Shown in pieces: positions 25,890 through 39,041 of a stretch of 64,000 nucleotides of DNA. Under the pieces are notes generated by a model. It was not told the DNA's origin, searched no databases, and saw only the letters and a list, made by a program, of their open reading frames with translations. Both the position numbers and the translations under genes were made by a program. How positions within the stretch are numbered: position 1 is the stretch's first letter; each line of letters begins with the position of its first letter. The stretch is from the NCBI GenBank assembly GCA_034508935.3, contig CM067449.1, positions 36,206,777-36,270,776 on the forward strand. The letters run 5' to 3'. Origin of the DNA: Berghia stephanieae (Eukaryota > Mollusca > Gastropoda > Nudibranchia > Aeolidiidae).

Positions 25890-26560
25890 CATTCAAACTC
25901 GTCAGTGTAGTTTGGGGCTGGTCTTTAACTGCATTGCGTTGATGACAAATCGCATTTTATTCATATCATTGATAATGCCGGATGCTCTTTTTCTCCAATT
26001 TTGCTGTTGTTTGGTGACAGCTCTCTGTGCCTTGTTCTCCAAGAAGTCTAAGTCTAAACTTATATTGAGTGATGTGTGGTATGCAGTGGTACTCAAGGAG
26101 CTGTTGTTTTGGGATTATTTTTTTGGAAAATATTTTCTGTATGTCTCCGTGTAATGCTTTATTGCACTTTGAATATATTGGATTGTGTCTGCTTTGATCG
26201 ATTTTGTGTGTGAAATAAAGTTGTGCACATGACTATAGGCATTGTTTATATTGTCGAAAATTAATCCAATACTGCATGCGTCGTCAATGATGAGTGGGTC
26301 GTGGGTGCAGTTCTTTGTTTGTTGGATAATTGTAAGTGTAGACTTTTTCTTGTAAGTATTTGTGGCAGTGGTTGCCAATGAATGATCTGCTGTGGTAAGC
26401 CTGTTGTGTAATGCGGTATTCTGTCCAATTCAGAGGCAATAGGACCATCCCTGAGGGTCAGTGGCTCGTGCATGAGATTTAAAAGTCTCTCCTGCGTTTC
26501 GTAGTTTGTTGTTAAATTCTACTCTGTCGATATCAAACATGCAAGTGTAACCCGTTTCAA
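25890..26560 (-). pseudogene. Remnant of an unidentified element gene
   Basis: On the minus strand, pieces in different frames read WTEYRITQQAYHSRSFIGNH, CHKYLQ, FTHKIDQS, LLGEQGTESCHQTTA and, at the end, a helical NDMNKMRFVINAMQL segment. The order Q-YH-x-x-x-F-x-GN-x-C/HK followed by EQGxESxH and a basic helix recalls multi-copy uncharacterised proteins of invertebrate genomes. I cannot name the family. Several frame breaks; not functional. Confidence 0.4.
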
Positions 26561-28190
26561 GGTTGATTTATTTATTATTAGCGTTTTGGCAATGAGCAAA
26601 TACAAAGAAGCTAATGAGTCGTGTGTTCAATGTGCTTTATAATGTGTACCTTTTACACATAAATTATGAGTGTGCTCCTTGCTTGTCCAATGCCGTGTCA
26701 GTCCCATAGACTAAAAGAATGTCATTAGAATAATTTGAACATTTAAATGGTTTCTTGCGGGTACGTTTCTATTTCTGTGTTAAACAAATCATACCACATG
26801 TCCTACATAATGAATTCACTGCTTGGTTATGACTTGCAATTGTGTGGTCCAAGCTGTAAGAGAAAATTCAAAATTGACTGAGCGATGTAAGCAATGATAT
26901 AGTGAATTAATGAATAAAATGAGTTCTAAAACACTCTGTATTACTTCTCATATCTATGCATACATAACAGCGTACATAAAATTTGGAAAAAGAAAAACCA
27001 AATACTTCACCCAATTTGGTGAAAGAAAGGGGGGGGGGGGGGGGGGGGGCAGGAAAATTCTAACAAGCAATTGAGCTAAGTTGAGGCCCAACACACAATG
27101 TCATTTAAAATTAAACATTAGCAAGATAATTCAAATTATGCAATTTAAAAATCAAATTAACTCATCATTGAAAAAAAATAAAAAATAAAAATATAATTAA
27201 CAATAAAACCGCAGCGAAATATTACGTTTCAAGAACAAGGCTAAAGGAGTAATATCATTATTACCTGACCTACCGCGGAAAAATAATCATTACAAAATAA
27301 TGAAAACTGAAGAGTAAATGAGACTTACCTCATTTCGTAGTAAAACTTGTGCCTTGTGAATCACACCAAAAAAAATTTGAAGTTTATAGCAACGTTTTTT
27401 TAGAATCCTGAGGTAATTACAAGTAATTTTATTTAAATGTTATAGAAAAATAGGTGAATTTGAATCACGGCTTGTGGAATAAGTATACTGGAGATATTGA
27501 AATAAAAATTGGACGGATGGAAAGAGGAGGTCTGCGAGAATTCTTTGCATTTTGGGTGGAATTGCATTGTCACGAAGATCGTGAGGTTAATTGGTACGGA
27601 AATCATCCATTGGTATCACCCAATGCACGTCAAATCTACGTTCTGGGAATTGTTATCGGCTGACCGCTGTTGACCCCGGTTACCTGTCGGGTGAGGTTAC
27701 GTCGGCGCTCGGAACAGCGGGAAACTAAACGGTCAGATTTATAGTGCAGTTTAGACGCCGTGTAATACACACAAACGCCGCAATGTTAGTTGGCCAACAT
27801 TTCAAGCTTAATAGCCAATATTCTCAACACAAACATGTAACATAGAAACGTTTGAGACATTGAGTGTGCTCTGGTATTTGGGGTGAGTTTTTAATTCAGA
27901 AAAGTGATTGGAGCAGTTACTAATGTTGATAATATAAGACATTATGTTGACATTATAAGATATCATCTCCGTGACATAACATCAAGGAAAATAGATCATT
28001 AATTTATCAAAAAAACATCTGGTGTCAACTGAATGTCCAAGTCAGCAAATATGAGATATATAATACGCTCAAGGAAATGAATGAAAGTGCCTTAAGCTTG
28101 GCTCAAAATTTTGACCTCTGCCGAACCACTTGGCCATCCCTTCCCCCTGACAGTATTAAAGATATTGATATATCCATGCAATCTTTTTTC
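26561..28190. other. Intronic sequence without recognised features
   Basis: AT-rich, with a poly-G tract at 27029-27049. Near 27900 a short AAAAGTGATTGGAGCAGTTA piece recalls the segment at 18790. No coding signal. Confidence 0.5.
27029..27049. repeat. Poly-G tract
   Basis: Uninterrupted run of G. Confidence 0.95.
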
Positions 28191-28192
28191 AG

Positions 28193-28369
28193 GTTCCTAT
28201 TCAGTACATGAGAGAAGCAATGTTCCATGCTTTGTGTATGCCACCACAAATGGCCAAATTTTCATCTACTACAACATTGCTATGCCACATTTGAGAATGA
28301 CCAGTTTACTTGAGACAATGGCATCTAAGGAGGTTACTACTGACTTGTTAGCAAAGCTGGATATCAAAG
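28193..28369 (+). CDS. ITFG2: ITFG2 coding exon
   Basis: Encodes NVPCFVYATTNGQIFIYYNI, MTSLLETM and LLAKLDIK, matching vertebrate [29 protein letters not shown] and LLQELGVD. The acceptor TTTTTTCAG ends at 28192; the donor gt is at 28370. Enters with two bases completing a Gly codon and leaves one base. Confidence 0.9.
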
Positions 28370-28501
28370 GTATTGGTAAATTTATAGTGGTAACTATATA
28401 AATATATTAGTAAATAGTTGGGACTTTATGATCAAAAATTGATGTGTTTACAGTGGCGGACTGTTTGTTTGTCATTAGACAATTGATGATTAAACATGAC
28501 C

Positions 28502-29691
28502 CATAGCTCCCAACACTCCCAGAAACTCCGGCAGTCTCTTGGAGTTATCGACCATCTCCCAGAAATTTATAGATTAAAATTTTGTTGGAAAGTTCCCTGT
28601 TTCAGTGTTTTTATAATTAACACTTCCACATTTACTCAAATTGCAAAAAACTATATCATTGGTATTAAGAACTCTCCTTTTTCACTAATATCTTTCTTAC
28701 CGGTTTGAGGATTTGCAAAAAATGATGCATGTAAGCAATATACTTTGAATGTTCTCAGATCTTGTTTATACTTCCACCAGAGATTGTGTTTAGTGAAAGC
28801 AAAATTTAATCAACTTTGATTTTGAGGCATCCAGTCAGAAAATTAAATGCTTATTTAGATAATCATATTTAGATAAATCATAGATGGTTTTATCCCTTTT
28901 CACATCTGTGAAAATTAAATCTACCCTTTTTTTCTGCCTGAATGTAATTGGAAACTAATTTTTAAAATCATTGTATTTTATCAAGTCTGTGAATTAATTA
29001 CTTAAGTACCATTTTAAGTATGCTTATTTTGTCAATGTACATCGTGGGAATTAAGACTATTTAGAAGTTCTCTTTACTACTAAAACTGTTATCATATCAT
29101 TAATGGGGCTTTAAAATGAACCAAGTGTTCCTTAATTGTCCTTAAAACATAAGTAACAATATATTGTACATTACACATTGCATGTTCGTTGAGATAAAAG
29201 TATTAAAAAGAGAGAAACAGATAAAGACATAGAAGACAAATTTTTTTTAAAACATCCATTATTATCATTGACATATTATTATTGCTCAGTCATATATGTA
29301 TTTTAAAGCAAAACGTTCCCTAGGGTATTTTTAAATTAATTAATATATTTAGCATACTTAGTTTGATATTTTAAATTGTGGCATGTTTTGGCAGGATGGA
29401 ATATAAATGTATTCTTCCTAATAGAAGTTGAGTCTTGAAATAAATATTTTAAGTTCATCTCCAAGCATGAATGCAATTGGAAAGTAATTTTAAAAGATCA
29501 TTGTATTTTATCAAAACCGTGAACTAATTACTTAAATATAATTTATTGCACCAAAGAAAACAAACCTTGTCACTGTTAAAATACACTGCTGTTAAATTTT
29601 GGGTCAGTTAAATCACCCGCATTTTAGCCAAATCTCCCTGATTTTTACACCAAAGCTTCCTTTCAACGGATTTTCCAAGTTGGCAGCTATG
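28502..29691. mobile_element. hAT-like non-autonomous transposon
   Basis: Inverted termini CATAGCTSCCAAC (28502 onward; 29691 backward) lie between 7-bp direct repeats CATGACC (28495-28501 and 29692-29698). GCTGCCAAC-type termini are typical of one hAT group. The 1.19-kb interior is AT-rich and contains an internal repeated segment (around 28930 and 29470, both reading TGTATTTTATCAA). No transposase. Confidence 0.6.
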
Positions 29692-29957
29692 CATGACCGT
29701 TTGGTACTGGTATTAGAACAGATGAAGCAGAGCAGAAAGTGAATTTATTATGCATTGGATGTATATGCTTACAAATCTATTCTTTAAAAAGAATAGGGTT
29801 GAGGATCAACATTGTTCCGCACAGCTAATGTTAAATTTTTATCATCGAACACATCTAAAAATTATAAAACTATTTTTCACAGATTGATATACGTGTATCT
29901 TTCAAACCTTTCTTAAATTAAAGGTAATTCTATTGTCTGTTGCTTGCAACGATTATT

Positions 29958-30385
29958 TAGAATAATAATAGAACTTTATTGTCCAAAGAAATGGAAATTC
30001 ATTTTGGTTCACATTGATGTCAATATAAAATACAATTATAGTATAGTGGACATATTCACATACATACCCCACACTCAAATAGACAACATAGTCATGCACA
30101 CACAATGACATAGACAATTGACTCTTTAATATAACTCATCAATCAAGTAGAAACAAACATTTTTTCATAGCAGAGAAGAAAACATGAATGGATAATAATA
30201 AAACAAATAATTATCAAGATGATGACAGTGGTGATGATGATTATGACCACTATGGGGACAATGATGATGATGATGATAGTAATAATGATAATAGAACTTT
30301 ATTTCAAAAGAAACGGTTCACACTGATGCCAAAATAAAATACCATTATAGTATTGTGGATATATACATGCACACCCCACGATGGT
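29958..30385 (-). repeat. Two LINE 3' ends, minus strand
   Basis: 29958-30110 and 30275-30385 both begin with AAT/AT-rich sequence, then AGAACTTTATT and a GGTTCACA(T/C)TGATG block. On the minus strand they read as CATTGTG..GGACAATAAAGTTCT plus an ATT tail. A GATGAT run lies between them. Confidence 0.5.
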
Positions 30386-30487
30386 GGGGCATAATCATGA
30401 GTCCTTAATTTGACCTATGGCCTTCAGATTCTCCCTAATTTGGTTGCTGATAGCTCGAAAAGAGCGTCATGATCTGTGTTAATTTCC

Positions 30488-30695
30488 ACAGGGGTCCCAA
30501 TAGTTCAGTTGATTGAGCACTCCCTTCAAATGGAACCGATATCGATCCCGGGTGCAGTTGAGATTTTTTTTTCTGAGCACCCTGTCCACCCAGCAGTGAT
30601 ATTAGGTAGCTGGATCTGTTAGATCTGGTGGAAACTACTTTACTATCAACTAGCGTCCTATCCAAGGGAAGCAAGCAATTGCTATTGTCCAATTT
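30488..30695 (+). mobile_element. tRNA-derived SINE (SINE-1)
   Basis: The head GGGGTCCCAATAGTTCAGTT with a B-box-like TCGATCCCGGG is followed by the family body: CTGTCCACCCAGCAGTGAT, TAGATCTGGTGG, ACTAGCGTCCTATCC and AAGCAATTGCTATTGTCC. Other copies lie at 39155-39342 (minus), 41015-41115 and 51320-51507 (minus, split). Confidence 0.7.
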
Positions 30696-31065
30696 ATGCT
30701 ATAGAAACAGGGATAAATGCCGACTCCATAGGCCTAATGGCTCTGAAGGACTGCTTTTTTTTTTTTTAATGTTAATTTCCACAATATAGTGGTATAAAAA
30801 TTTTAAATGACATAACTCTTTGTATGGACTAATTCGTCCCTTGATATATTTTATGCTATCTGTATTAATTTGTTTTAATCAAGAGGATGTACAACTCGAT
30901 CGATCGATTGATACAACTGTTGTATCTCTAGGATTACCCAGTTGCTATCCCATACCTGTCGAATCTTATGAATTTTTCTTAATTTTACGAATTTTAGACA
31001 AATTTCATGGCCAATTACGAAAATACGAAATTGTATGGAAAATTACGAAGTATTTCTCATAATAA

Positions 31066-31091
31066 ATAATGATAATGATAATAATACTATT

Positions 31092-31170
<79 letters not shown>

Positions 31171-31221
31171 GTAATAATAATAATAATAATGATAATAATA
31201 CTGCTACTACTACAACTACAT

Positions 31222-31272
<51 letters not shown>

Positions 31273-31301
31273 TTACTATTACTACTACCACTACTACTTC
31301 A

Positions 31302-31350
<49 letters not shown>

Positions 31351-31351
31351 T

Positions 31352-31401
<50 letters not shown>

Positions 31402-31402
31402 T

Positions 31403-31485
<83 letters not shown>

Positions 31486-31500
31486 TAATAATGATGATGA
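31066..31500. repeat. (AAT)n then (ACT)n microsatellite
   Basis: About 35 AAT units, then about 90 ACT units with ATT variants. The long Thr-rich and Leu-rich frames here are repeat artefacts. Confidence 0.95.
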
Positions 31501-32285
31501 TTATAATAATATTAACAATAATAAAGCATTTCTACAGCATGATGATGTAATGTTGAAGTGATCATCAATGTCAAATTTGTTGTTGTTCTTATACGATTTC
31601 AGAAATTACTAATTTCCTTGTCAAATCACTAAAAATTGGCATAGAAATGACTAAATTTGAAGTTCTCAATTTGGCAGGTCTGCTTTCCCTGCCGTCTGCG
31701 TTGGAACTGGAATTAGCCAAATTAATTGTTGTTATGTAAGACTAGGATGAAAAATGAAAGAAAACATTGCTCTTGAATCATCTAACACGTTGAAATTACA
31801 GCTAATATAATTGATACTAATTAAAAGGGTTGTTAGATATGTTGGCCTGGGATTGTAAACAAAACAAAAATTCATTGCCCTTGAATAAAGCCTTCATACA
31901 TTGTATTAAAAAAAATTAATTTAAAAATTAAAATTAAAAAAAAAAAAAGCTTCCCATCATTCAGCCATTATGATCAGTCATTCGACTTTGGGAATCGCTA
32001 TCTCACAGGCCACCCTATTGCCAATTAATTTGCACGCAACTACATACTTTATACCTAACTTATTTTGATTGTTGAAGGCTAAAAATATTCATCTATGTTA
32101 ATTTCCATAATATGGTGGTATAATAGTAAAATAGATGGGTTCCTTTTTGTAATAGTAATAGCCTTTATTTTCCTGCAAATATTGCAGGCCTCCACTCGTA
32201 TTTTAAAAGTTTTGCGCAACTTTATGTTAAATTGAGGTATTTGCTAATGTTTTTGGTAGTTAGATTAATTTCAGTAGTTAGGTAG
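31501..32285. other. Intronic sequence without recognised genes
   Basis: AT-rich. Near 32145-32200 AGTAATAGCCTTTATTTTCC may be another minus-strand LINE 3' end. Confidence 0.4.
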
Positions 32286-33913
32286 CTATCCTTCAGAGCC
32301 ATTAGGCACATGGATCCATAGTTTATCCAGGTTTCTAACTCTTTAGAACAAGGAATATTCCCTAAAGAATACTGAACCGCCGTTTTTAAGCCTCTCTTAA
32401 AAAAGGAAGGGCTCAATGTGGATGACCTGAAAAATCACAGGATGATTTCCAACTTATCGTATATTTCAAAGTTACTGGAAAAAGTCATTGATAACGGAAG
32501 CACATCCATGTTAAATTTGCTCGACCTGTCAGTCGTATTTGACACAATAGACCACGAAATTCTCTTTATGTGACTACATAACAATTTTGGTGTCCAAGGG
32601 ACCGCACTCAACCAGTTCAGAACTTAACTTACGGGATGACACCAACAAATTCTGTTTTGAAACTCGTTCTCCCCTTTTGGCATGCCCAGGGCTCTGTTCT
32701 TAAACCAATACTTTTTGTGCTTTATACATCACCACTTGGAGATATCATTCGTTCATATGGTCGTGAACACCGTTGTAATGCCGACACCACACAGATCTAT
32801 GAAACCAACCATCAATCAGCATTTGACAGAAAATTTGAACTCTGTGCAGTGATGCCAAAACTCCGGTCTGAAGCAAAAAATTCCGGGCTCCGGGCAACTT
32901 CCGTCAAATTCCGGTGAGGTCAGTTTGTTCCAAGAATGCCCCCCCCCCCCTCCCCCCTCCCTCCCTCCAACCACCACATCATCATCACTGCCACTAGTAT
33001 TACAACTATCATCACCACTATTCCCACATCATCATCAATACCACAACTACTACTACAACCACCACCGCCACATCATCATCAATACCACAACTACTACAAC
33101 TACAACCACACCACCACATCATCATCACTACCACTACAACTACAACCACCACCACCACATCGTCATCACTACCACCACTACTACTGCAACTACCACAACC
33201 ACATCATCATCACTGCAATTACCACTACTTCATCAACAACCACCAGTACCACAACATCTTCACTACCACTATTACTACAACCACCAGCATCACATCATCA
33301 CTACCACTACTACTACAACCACCACCACCACATCATCATCACAACCACTACTACTACAACCACCACCACATCATCACTACCACTACTACTACAACCACCA
33401 CCACCACATCATTATCACTACCACTAATACTACTACAACCACCACCACCACATCATCATCACTGCAACTACCACTACAACAACCACCACTACCACATCAT
33501 CATCACTACCACTACTCCTACAACCACCACTACCACATCATCATCACTACCACTACTACTAGAACCAGCACTACCACATCATCATCACGACCACTATTAC
33601 TACAACTACCACTACCACATCATCACGACCACAACTACTACAACCACCACCACATCATCATCACTACCACTATTACTACAACTACCATCACTATTACAAC
33701 CACCACCGCCACATCATCATCACTACCACTACTACTACAACCACCACCATCACATCATCATCACTACCACTTCTACTAAAACCACCACAACCATATCGTC
33801 ATCACTACCACTACTACTGCAACCACCAACACAACACCATCATCACTGCAACTACCACTAGTGCTACAACCACCACTACAACACCATCATCACTGCAACT
33901 ACCACTAGTACTA

Positions 33914-35285
33914 CGAGGGCTCTTTCAGAAATAACCGAAAAATGCCCATTGCTCAGCAACCAGTGGAGATTTTTTAATTCTGTAAACGACATGATATTCC
34001 TTATTTCCTTACGGATATTCCCAGAAATTATGAAGTGCATCATTTTGCACAATGAATTTCTAGACGATTTTAAAGATGGCGGCCCACCTTGAAACTTGGC
34101 CAAAGGAGGAAATCAGAGCTGTCATACGTTTTTTGAACACCAAAAGTCTGAATCCTACCGAAATTCATAAAGAACTTCAGAGTGTATATGGTGAGCATGT
34201 TATAAGCCGTACACAAGTCTATCACTGGTGTAATTTGTTTGAAGCCGGCCATTCCGACTTGACATGACAGGGAAGGGAGAGGGCGTTCGATAACTGCGAC
34301 GTCAGAAGACAATGTGAAGCGAGTTGATGAGCTTATTCGTCAAGACAGGAGGTTGAAACTTCATGAAATCGCAAGCAGTCTTGAAATTTCGGAAACTTCT
34401 GCCCATAGAATTGTATTTGATGAACTTGGCTACAGAAAAGTCAGCGCAAGATGGGTTCCTAAGCAATTGACAGACAATCATAAAGAACAAAGATTGGACA
34501 TCTGCAGGGAACTTTTGAGAAGAAGCAAGAGCTCACGCAGGGTTCACGGGCATACTGCCAACGCCGGCGGAGACTTTCTAGGGTACGCTGTGACTTTTCT
34601 TGACAGCATAGTCACCGGTGATGAGACTTGGTTGCACCATTGCACCCCAGAAACAAAGCAAGATTCGATGACATGGAAACATCCATCCTCACCTGTCGCG
34701 AAGAAATTCAAAGTCATGCGGTCAGCAAAGAAAATAATGGGAACTGTTTTCTGGGACAGTCGTGGTGTTATTCTGTTCGAAACCTTACAACCTGGAGAAA
34801 CAATCAATGCTGCAAGGTACTGCCAAACTCTTGACAAGTTTAGGGAGGCCATTCGCAGAAAGCCCAGGGCAGTTGACCAACGGGGTCATTTTGCAACACG
34901 ACAACGCTACACCCCACACAGCACGAGTGACGCAAGGTTGGCTAGAGAAATATGGATGGGAGATTTTGCCACACCCACCACACAGTCCAGACCTCGCACC
35001 ATCTGATTATCACCTCTTTGGGCCACTGAAACGTGAGCTGGCAGGAAAGTCGATGAAGAGCTTGTTGACCATGTGCGGAAATGGCTACAAAACCTTGACG
35101 GAAATTTCTTCCGAGAGGGTATCTATTCCATGGTGCGGCGTTGGCAGAAGTGTGTCGACAGACTTGGCTGTTATGTAGAGAAACGAAGGACGAGTCAAGG
35201 TATGAACACGTGCAAGAATTTTGTTGATAGCATAAAAAACGCGGATTTTACAGGCATTTTTCGGTTAATTATGAAAGAGCCCTCG
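33914..35285 (+). mobile_element. mariner (DD34D) transposon
   Basis: Starts CGAGGGCTCTTTCAGAAATA and ends in the inverted counterpart, about 33 bp with two mismatches, flanked by TA on both sides (33912-33913 and 35286-35287). Length 1372 bp. It encodes one degraded transposase. Inserted into the trinucleotide core of the CAY element, so it is younger than that insertion. Confidence 0.9.
34076..35230 (+). pseudogene. mariner transposase, frameshifted
   Basis: The N-terminal helix-turn-helix (ETWPKEEIRAVIRFLNTKSL, then HVISRTQVYHWCNLF) starts at 34076. The frame shifts near 34265, giving SEDNVKRVDELIRQDRRLKL and WVPKQLTDNHK. The catalytic triad is visible: TGDETW (first Asp, about 34617), HDNATPH (second Asp, about 34900, after another frameshift near 34855) and SPDLAPSDYHLF (third Asp). 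I count exactly 34 residues between the second and third Asp, hence mariner DD34D. A third frameshift near 35065 precedes the C-terminal REGIYSMVRRWQKCVDRLG. Dead, but only a few mutations old. Confidence 0.85.
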
Positions 35286-37632
35286 TACAACCACCACTAC
35301 AACATCACTACCACTACTACTACAACCACCCCCACCACATCATCATTACCACTTCTACTACAACCACCACCACCACATCATCACTACTAATACTACTACA
35401 ATTACCACCACTACATCATCATTACCAATACTACTTCAACCACCACCACCACATCATCATCACTACTATTTGTACTACAACCACCATCACTACCACATCA
35501 TCATCACGATCACTACTACTACAACCACCACCACCACATCATCACTACCAATACTACTACAACCACCACCACCACCACATCATCATTACCAATACTACTA
35601 CAACCACCACCACCACCACATCATCATTACCAATACTACTACAACCACCACCACCACATCATCATTACCAATACTACTACAACCACCACCACCACATCAT
35701 CATCACTACTATTTGTACTACAACCACCATCACCACCACATCATCATCACTACAAATACTACTACAAGCACCACCACCACTACTACTACTACAACCACCA
35801 CCGCCACATCATCATCACTACCACTGCTACTACAACCACCACCACCACCACATCATCACCACCACTATTACTACTACAACCACCACCACCACCGCCACAT
35901 CATCATCACTACCACTGCTACAACAACTACCACCACATCATCATCACTACGACTGCTACAACAACCACCACCACATCATCATCACTACCACTGCTACAAC
36001 AACCACCACCACATCATCATCACTACCACTGCTACAACAACCACCACCACATCATCATCACTACCACTGCTACAACAACCACCACCACATCATCATCTTT
36101 ACCTCTGCTACAACAACCACCACCACATCATCATCACTACCACTGCTACAACAACCACCACCACATCATCATGACTACAAGTACCTACTACTACTAATAC
36201 TAATACTACTACAACAACAAAAAGCCACCACTACAACATCATCATCACTACCACTACTACTTCAACCACCACCAGCACCACCACCATATCATCATCACTA
36301 CTACCACTACTACTACAACAACAACCACCACCACCACCACCACCACATCATCATCACTACCACTATTACTACTACAACCACCACCACCACATACATCATC
36401 ATCACTACCTCTACAACTACAACCACTACCATTAGGTTTTGGAGCTTTACTTCATTTGAAACAAGGAGACTTTGGGATTGTATTTGGCAATGTGTTTATG
36501 TATCATAATATAATCCTAATCAGTTATCTATTTAAACACAATGCCAAATACCATTCCAATTCCTTTTCCTTGTGTGCGGAAATTCCTCTTTCGGCATTGA
36601 AATTCCTACGAGTTGTGTCTGAAACTCCTGTGAGCCAAATTTAAAGTTGGCGTCTCTGTCTGTGAAAACTGCATTGGTGAAGTGAGCAAATGGATGAGGA
36701 AGAATAAATTACAATTGAATGCGGATAAAACTGAGGTGTTAATAATTCGGAACAAGAATAAAATTAATAAAAGTAATAAAACTTTTTTGGAGATAAACGA
36801 AATCAAAATGCCTTTTGTCAATAAAATTAAGAATCTTGGGTCATGTTTGATTTGGACCTTTCAATGAAGGAACAAGTATTTCAATTAAAGAAGAAATTAT
36901 TTGTAGATATGAAAAAGATAAGTTCTAAATGATATTTTATAACAAAGGATACCTGTCAAAAATTAATATATGCCTTAGTTTTTTTCAAAATTAGATTATT
37001 TTAACTCTTTACTTTCTGGTACATCAAGTACAATTATTCGTTTTCTCCAAGCAATTCAAAACAATGCAGCACACTTGGTAATGAAAAAGAAGCTCTTATA
37101 TGAAGCAGCACTCTCATGGTGGACTTACACTGGCTGCCTGTGAGAGAACATATAGAATGTAAAGTAGCAATATTCATTTTAAATGTCTAGATAACAGCGC
37201 CCCTTCTTATCTCATTGAGATATGCGAACTGCAAAGATGTCTTCATTCCTCTTCCGATTCAAAAACTCTAAAGATACTAAAACTAGACTTAAAGCCGGAG
37301 AGAAAAGCTTTTCTTGGACCGAACCTAGAATTTGGAATAAATTGCCTTTAGAAATAAGAGAATCAAGAGCCCTGGAAACATTAAAAAAGAAACCGAAAAC
37401 TCATCTTCAGTCTTGTTTCGGTGAGCAGCTACTCCAATGAATGATAAATGACTTTTGTTTTTTTTTTTTTTTTGTGAGTGTGTGTGTGTGCTTACGCATG
37501 TAAGGGTTTGTGAGTGGAATCATGCTGTGCATGGGTGTATTGATATTCTGATATATATGTACATGTTATTATATTGTAACACGTCCAGAGCCTGCATTAT
37601 ATAACGGGAAAAGCTGCGCTTAACAAATGTAC

Positions 37633-38141
37633 CTGGGTGGGGATCCTGACCTCCGATAGCGGGCAGGGAGGTACATAACTGTGTCTTCTATCCCCTTATA
37701 TCTTATCCAACAAGCTTTCTGTCTTTGTCTTGGAATGAGATTACTTGTTTTTTTTCCGGGCCCTCGTCGGAGTCCTGGCTGAGAGGGAAACAGTCAAATG
37801 CATAGTTATTGTTTTGGGAGACGATATTTTTTTCCTTGTAAATCATCTCTCTGTTATGTATTATTATATTTGTTATTTTTAATGTATAATAGCATTTGAG
37901 TGTATTCCTCTTTGTTGGATTTTGTGCTTGTGTCCGGATGAGACTTATAGGTGATCTCAAACTAAGTACGTTGGTGGTATGCTCTTGGAATCTACATCTG
38001 ATCCCTATTTGTTCCTAGTTCCCCTTTGTCTTACTTTTTCTTGGGTGCTTTAATTGTAATTCTAGAACTTTCTTCCTTTTTACTGGCGCTGATATAACCT
38101 TAATGTGTTGCAAGCGCCGTAAAACCCTTAAAAATAAAAAC
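37633..38141 (+). mobile_element. ~515-bp retroposon, copy B
   Basis: Starts CTGGGTGGGG, ends CCCTTAAAAATAAAAACA, with a perfect 11-bp duplication AACAAATGTAC (37622-37632 and 38142-38152). Inserted at the 3' end of the CR1 element just before its ATT tail. Very close in sequence to copy C (shared CCTCGTCGGAGTCCTGGCT), so the two belong to one young subfamily. Confidence 0.85.
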
Positions 38142-38153
38142 AACAAATGTACA

Positions 38154-38154
38154 C

Positions 38155-38199
<45 letters not shown>

Positions 38200-39041
38200 A
38201 GTAGAACTCGGAAATAGCGAGTTCGATGGGTCCACTCCTGATTACTCGCTATTTCCGAGTTCTCGCTATTCCCGAGTTGCCAGGAAAGGTTATAATATTG
38301 CTGGTTTATTGCATGGAATATAATGTGTTCTTGTATCTTGCAATCTTAGTGTGTAATTCGAGTAAAAGCCGTCGCCCCTATTTCAATTTCTTCACAGAAG
38401 TGGCAGAATGCTTGGTTTTTTGTTTTTATTTTCAAGTAAAATCATGACTAGAAAAAAAAACAAGAACATAGAAGTGTGCGTGTGCGCGCGAGTGTTTGTA
38501 TGCACTCGGCATGTTTGATGAGGTAAGCAAGCGCATCACTCAATCACTGACCCATTGAAATAATGGTTCCACACTCCCCTCTCTCGCTGATCGTGTCGTT
38601 CGTTAACGATGCTACTCGCTGACCGATGCTGCGAAGTGAGGCATGTTGACATGTGCTTACCTCGCGCGTCGCGTGGCACCACATTAGGTGAATAATTGAC
38701 CCCCACCCCCAATACACACACACGCACACAAACCCAACCCCCACCCAAATTTGTTTCGCCTATTATGTACTACTACAGACTAGGCTACTATGTAATATTA
38801 CTCGTAACGAAAAATAAGAAAAGAAAAGAGGCTAGGCTAAAAATATTTAAATTGCCATTGTCTCTTGTTTTGCTTTACTTCGTTCGCAGTCCTAGGCTGG
38901 GGCAGGAAATGCTCGTTATTTCCGAGTTGACCTCTTTTTCATACTCGCTACTTATCATGCTAATTTTATTACTAAAGGGAAAAAAAACGGGGATTTAGAT
39001 TTTACTCGCTATTTCCGAGTACGTTACTTTCATGTTCTACT

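Larger units (their letters stand above)
32847..36658. mobile_element. CAY-repeat-filled TIR element, copy 2 (with nested mariner)
   Basis: Flanked by the 6-bp duplication TCTGTG (32841-32846 and 36659-36664) inside a CR1 reverse transcriptase frame, so both ends are fixed to the base. Head, C-run, trinucleotide core and tail match copy 1. The tail (36430-36658) matches 15755-15991 closely, with small indels. A complete mariner lies in the core at 33914-35285. Confidence 0.8.

Noticed and set aside
31035-31550. 171-codon Asn/Thr-rich frame and the overlapping Leu/Ile-rich frames
   Set aside because: Pure translation of AAT and ACT microsatellites.
32925-36174. Several long His/Thr/Pro-rich frames in the CAY array
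   Set aside because: Open only because CAY-type trinucleotides contain no stops; no conserved domain.
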